Program-made: the position numbers and the translations under genes | The notes under the pieces: model-generated | Told to the model about the DNA's origin: nothing | The model's input: the letters and a program-made list of their open reading frames with translations, nothing else | Databases searched by the model: none | NCBI GenBank assembly: GCA_903912795.1 | Contig: CAIWIS010000366.1 | Location: 1-5,854, forward strand | Origin: an uncultured Bacteroidales bacterium | GTDB taxonomy: Bacteria > Bacteroidota > Bacteroidia > Bacteroidales > Paludibacteraceae | DNA: 5,854 nt | Direction of reading: 5' to 3' | Shown here: positions 5,610 to 5,854 of the stretch, piece after piece | How positions within the stretch are numbered: the first letter of the stretch is position 1 | Layout: each line of letters opens with the position of its first letter

Positions 5610-5854
5610 TTAGGGTGTGAATCTACAATGATTTCGATATAATCACCTTGTTCAGTTTGGTGCAAGTTTACGGGGGTAACAATCCCCAAAATGGTTGTTA
5701 TCTTGTTTGGCAGTTCTTCCAACAGTTTCTTGGCATCTATCACACCTAACACATTTCCGTTATCGTCTTTACCAATATAGAGCGTACTGCCCTGCGCATT
5801 GGCAAAACCGCATATCCATTTCAAGTATTCATCTTTCCAAACGGATTTGTATTC
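5555..5854 (-). CDS. Frame 1 of the broken gene: AlbA_2 domain, N-terminal part
   Basis: The frame is open from the window edge to TAA at 5557-5555 (99 residues visible). It begins EYKSVWKDEYLKWICGFANA, the typical family opening, so the true start is probably only a few codons outside the window. A later internal ATG at 5824 lies within the conserved domain and is not a credible start. QGSTLYIGKDDNGNVLGV (about 21-38) is the glycine-rich AlbA_2 core, followed by KKLLEELPNKI and a strand-rich stretch ending IEIIVDSHPNLG. After about residue 85 the translation (STITVAALPNKN) no longer resembles the family, because conserved sequence has moved to the next frame. Confidence 0.8.
   Translation of the reverse strand, partial: EYKSVWKDEYLKWICGFANAQGSTLYIGKDDNGNVLGVIDAKKLLEELPNKITTILGIVTPVNLHQTEQGDYIEIIVDSHPNLGTKVSTITVAALPNKN

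Larger units (their letters stand above)
4546..5854 (-). pseudogene. Frameshifted AlbA_2 (Schlafen-like) / HATPase_c_4 / winged-helix protein gene, 5' end off window
   Basis: Three successive frames together give one protein of the predicted transcriptional regulator / RecG C-terminus-like ATP-binding family (COG2865-like): AlbA_2 domain, HATPase_c_4 domain, then winged helix. Such proteins are predicted nucleic-acid-binding ATPase-like regulators; the substrate is unknown and no partner gene is visible here. Both breaks are -1 shifts repaired by one extra A: near 5598-5600 (ACA AAA GGT GAG gives TKGEYHYRSG) and near 5196-5200 (GAA AAA ACA ATG gives EKTMDLLF). With both repaired, the visible protein is about 450 residues, with only about ten N-terminal residues probably missing. 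Because the rest is well conserved, the breaks are either recent mutations or assembly errors; slippage at the A run is less likely. The gene has no evident link to the B12 operon. Confidence 0.82.

Overview
The window looks like chromosomal DNA from a member of the Bacteroidota, probably Bacteroidales. The evidence is AT-rich intergenic DNA, no Shine-Dalgarno sequences before the starts, a TAnnTTTG-type -7 promoter box, a BtuB/BtuG gene pair, and an AlbA_2/HATPase protein of a type common in that phylum. All supported genes lie on the minus strand, so the biological reading order runs from base 5854 down to base 1.

Region 5854-4546 holds a broken gene for an AlbA_2 (Schlafen-like) plus HATPase_c_4 plus winged-helix protein. 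It is cut by the window edge at its 5' end and split over three reading frames by two -1 shifts, near 5598-5600 and 5196-5200. One extra A at each place restores a normal family protein. Region 4545-3957 is a gene desert. It holds short-period repeat arrays, a decayed and internally deleted second copy of the 3' end of the broken gene, and a large G/C-tract inverted repeat.

Region 3956-1 is a vitamin B12 acquisition and salvage operon. It begins with a -7 promoter box (3956-3949) and a cobalamin riboswitch (3936-3692) with recognisable P1, P4, GCCACTG, GGGAAGGC and B12-box elements. A leader with a hairpin next to a GTG start codon follows. The genes are btuB (TonB-dependent outer-membrane receptor), a BtuG-type surface lipoprotein with a beta-propeller, and the start of a cob(I)alamin adenosyltransferase (cobO/btuR) that runs off the window. 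Together they would capture corrinoid at the cell surface, pass it through the outer membrane with TonB energy, and adenosylate it inside. The pathway product would bind the riboswitch and shut the operon down.

The least ordinary features are a repeat-built extension of one riboswitch arm, and the repeat arrays with the decayed gene copy downstream of the AlbA_2 gene. I see no clear new multi-gene system. There are no tRNA, rRNA, CRISPR or transposase genes.
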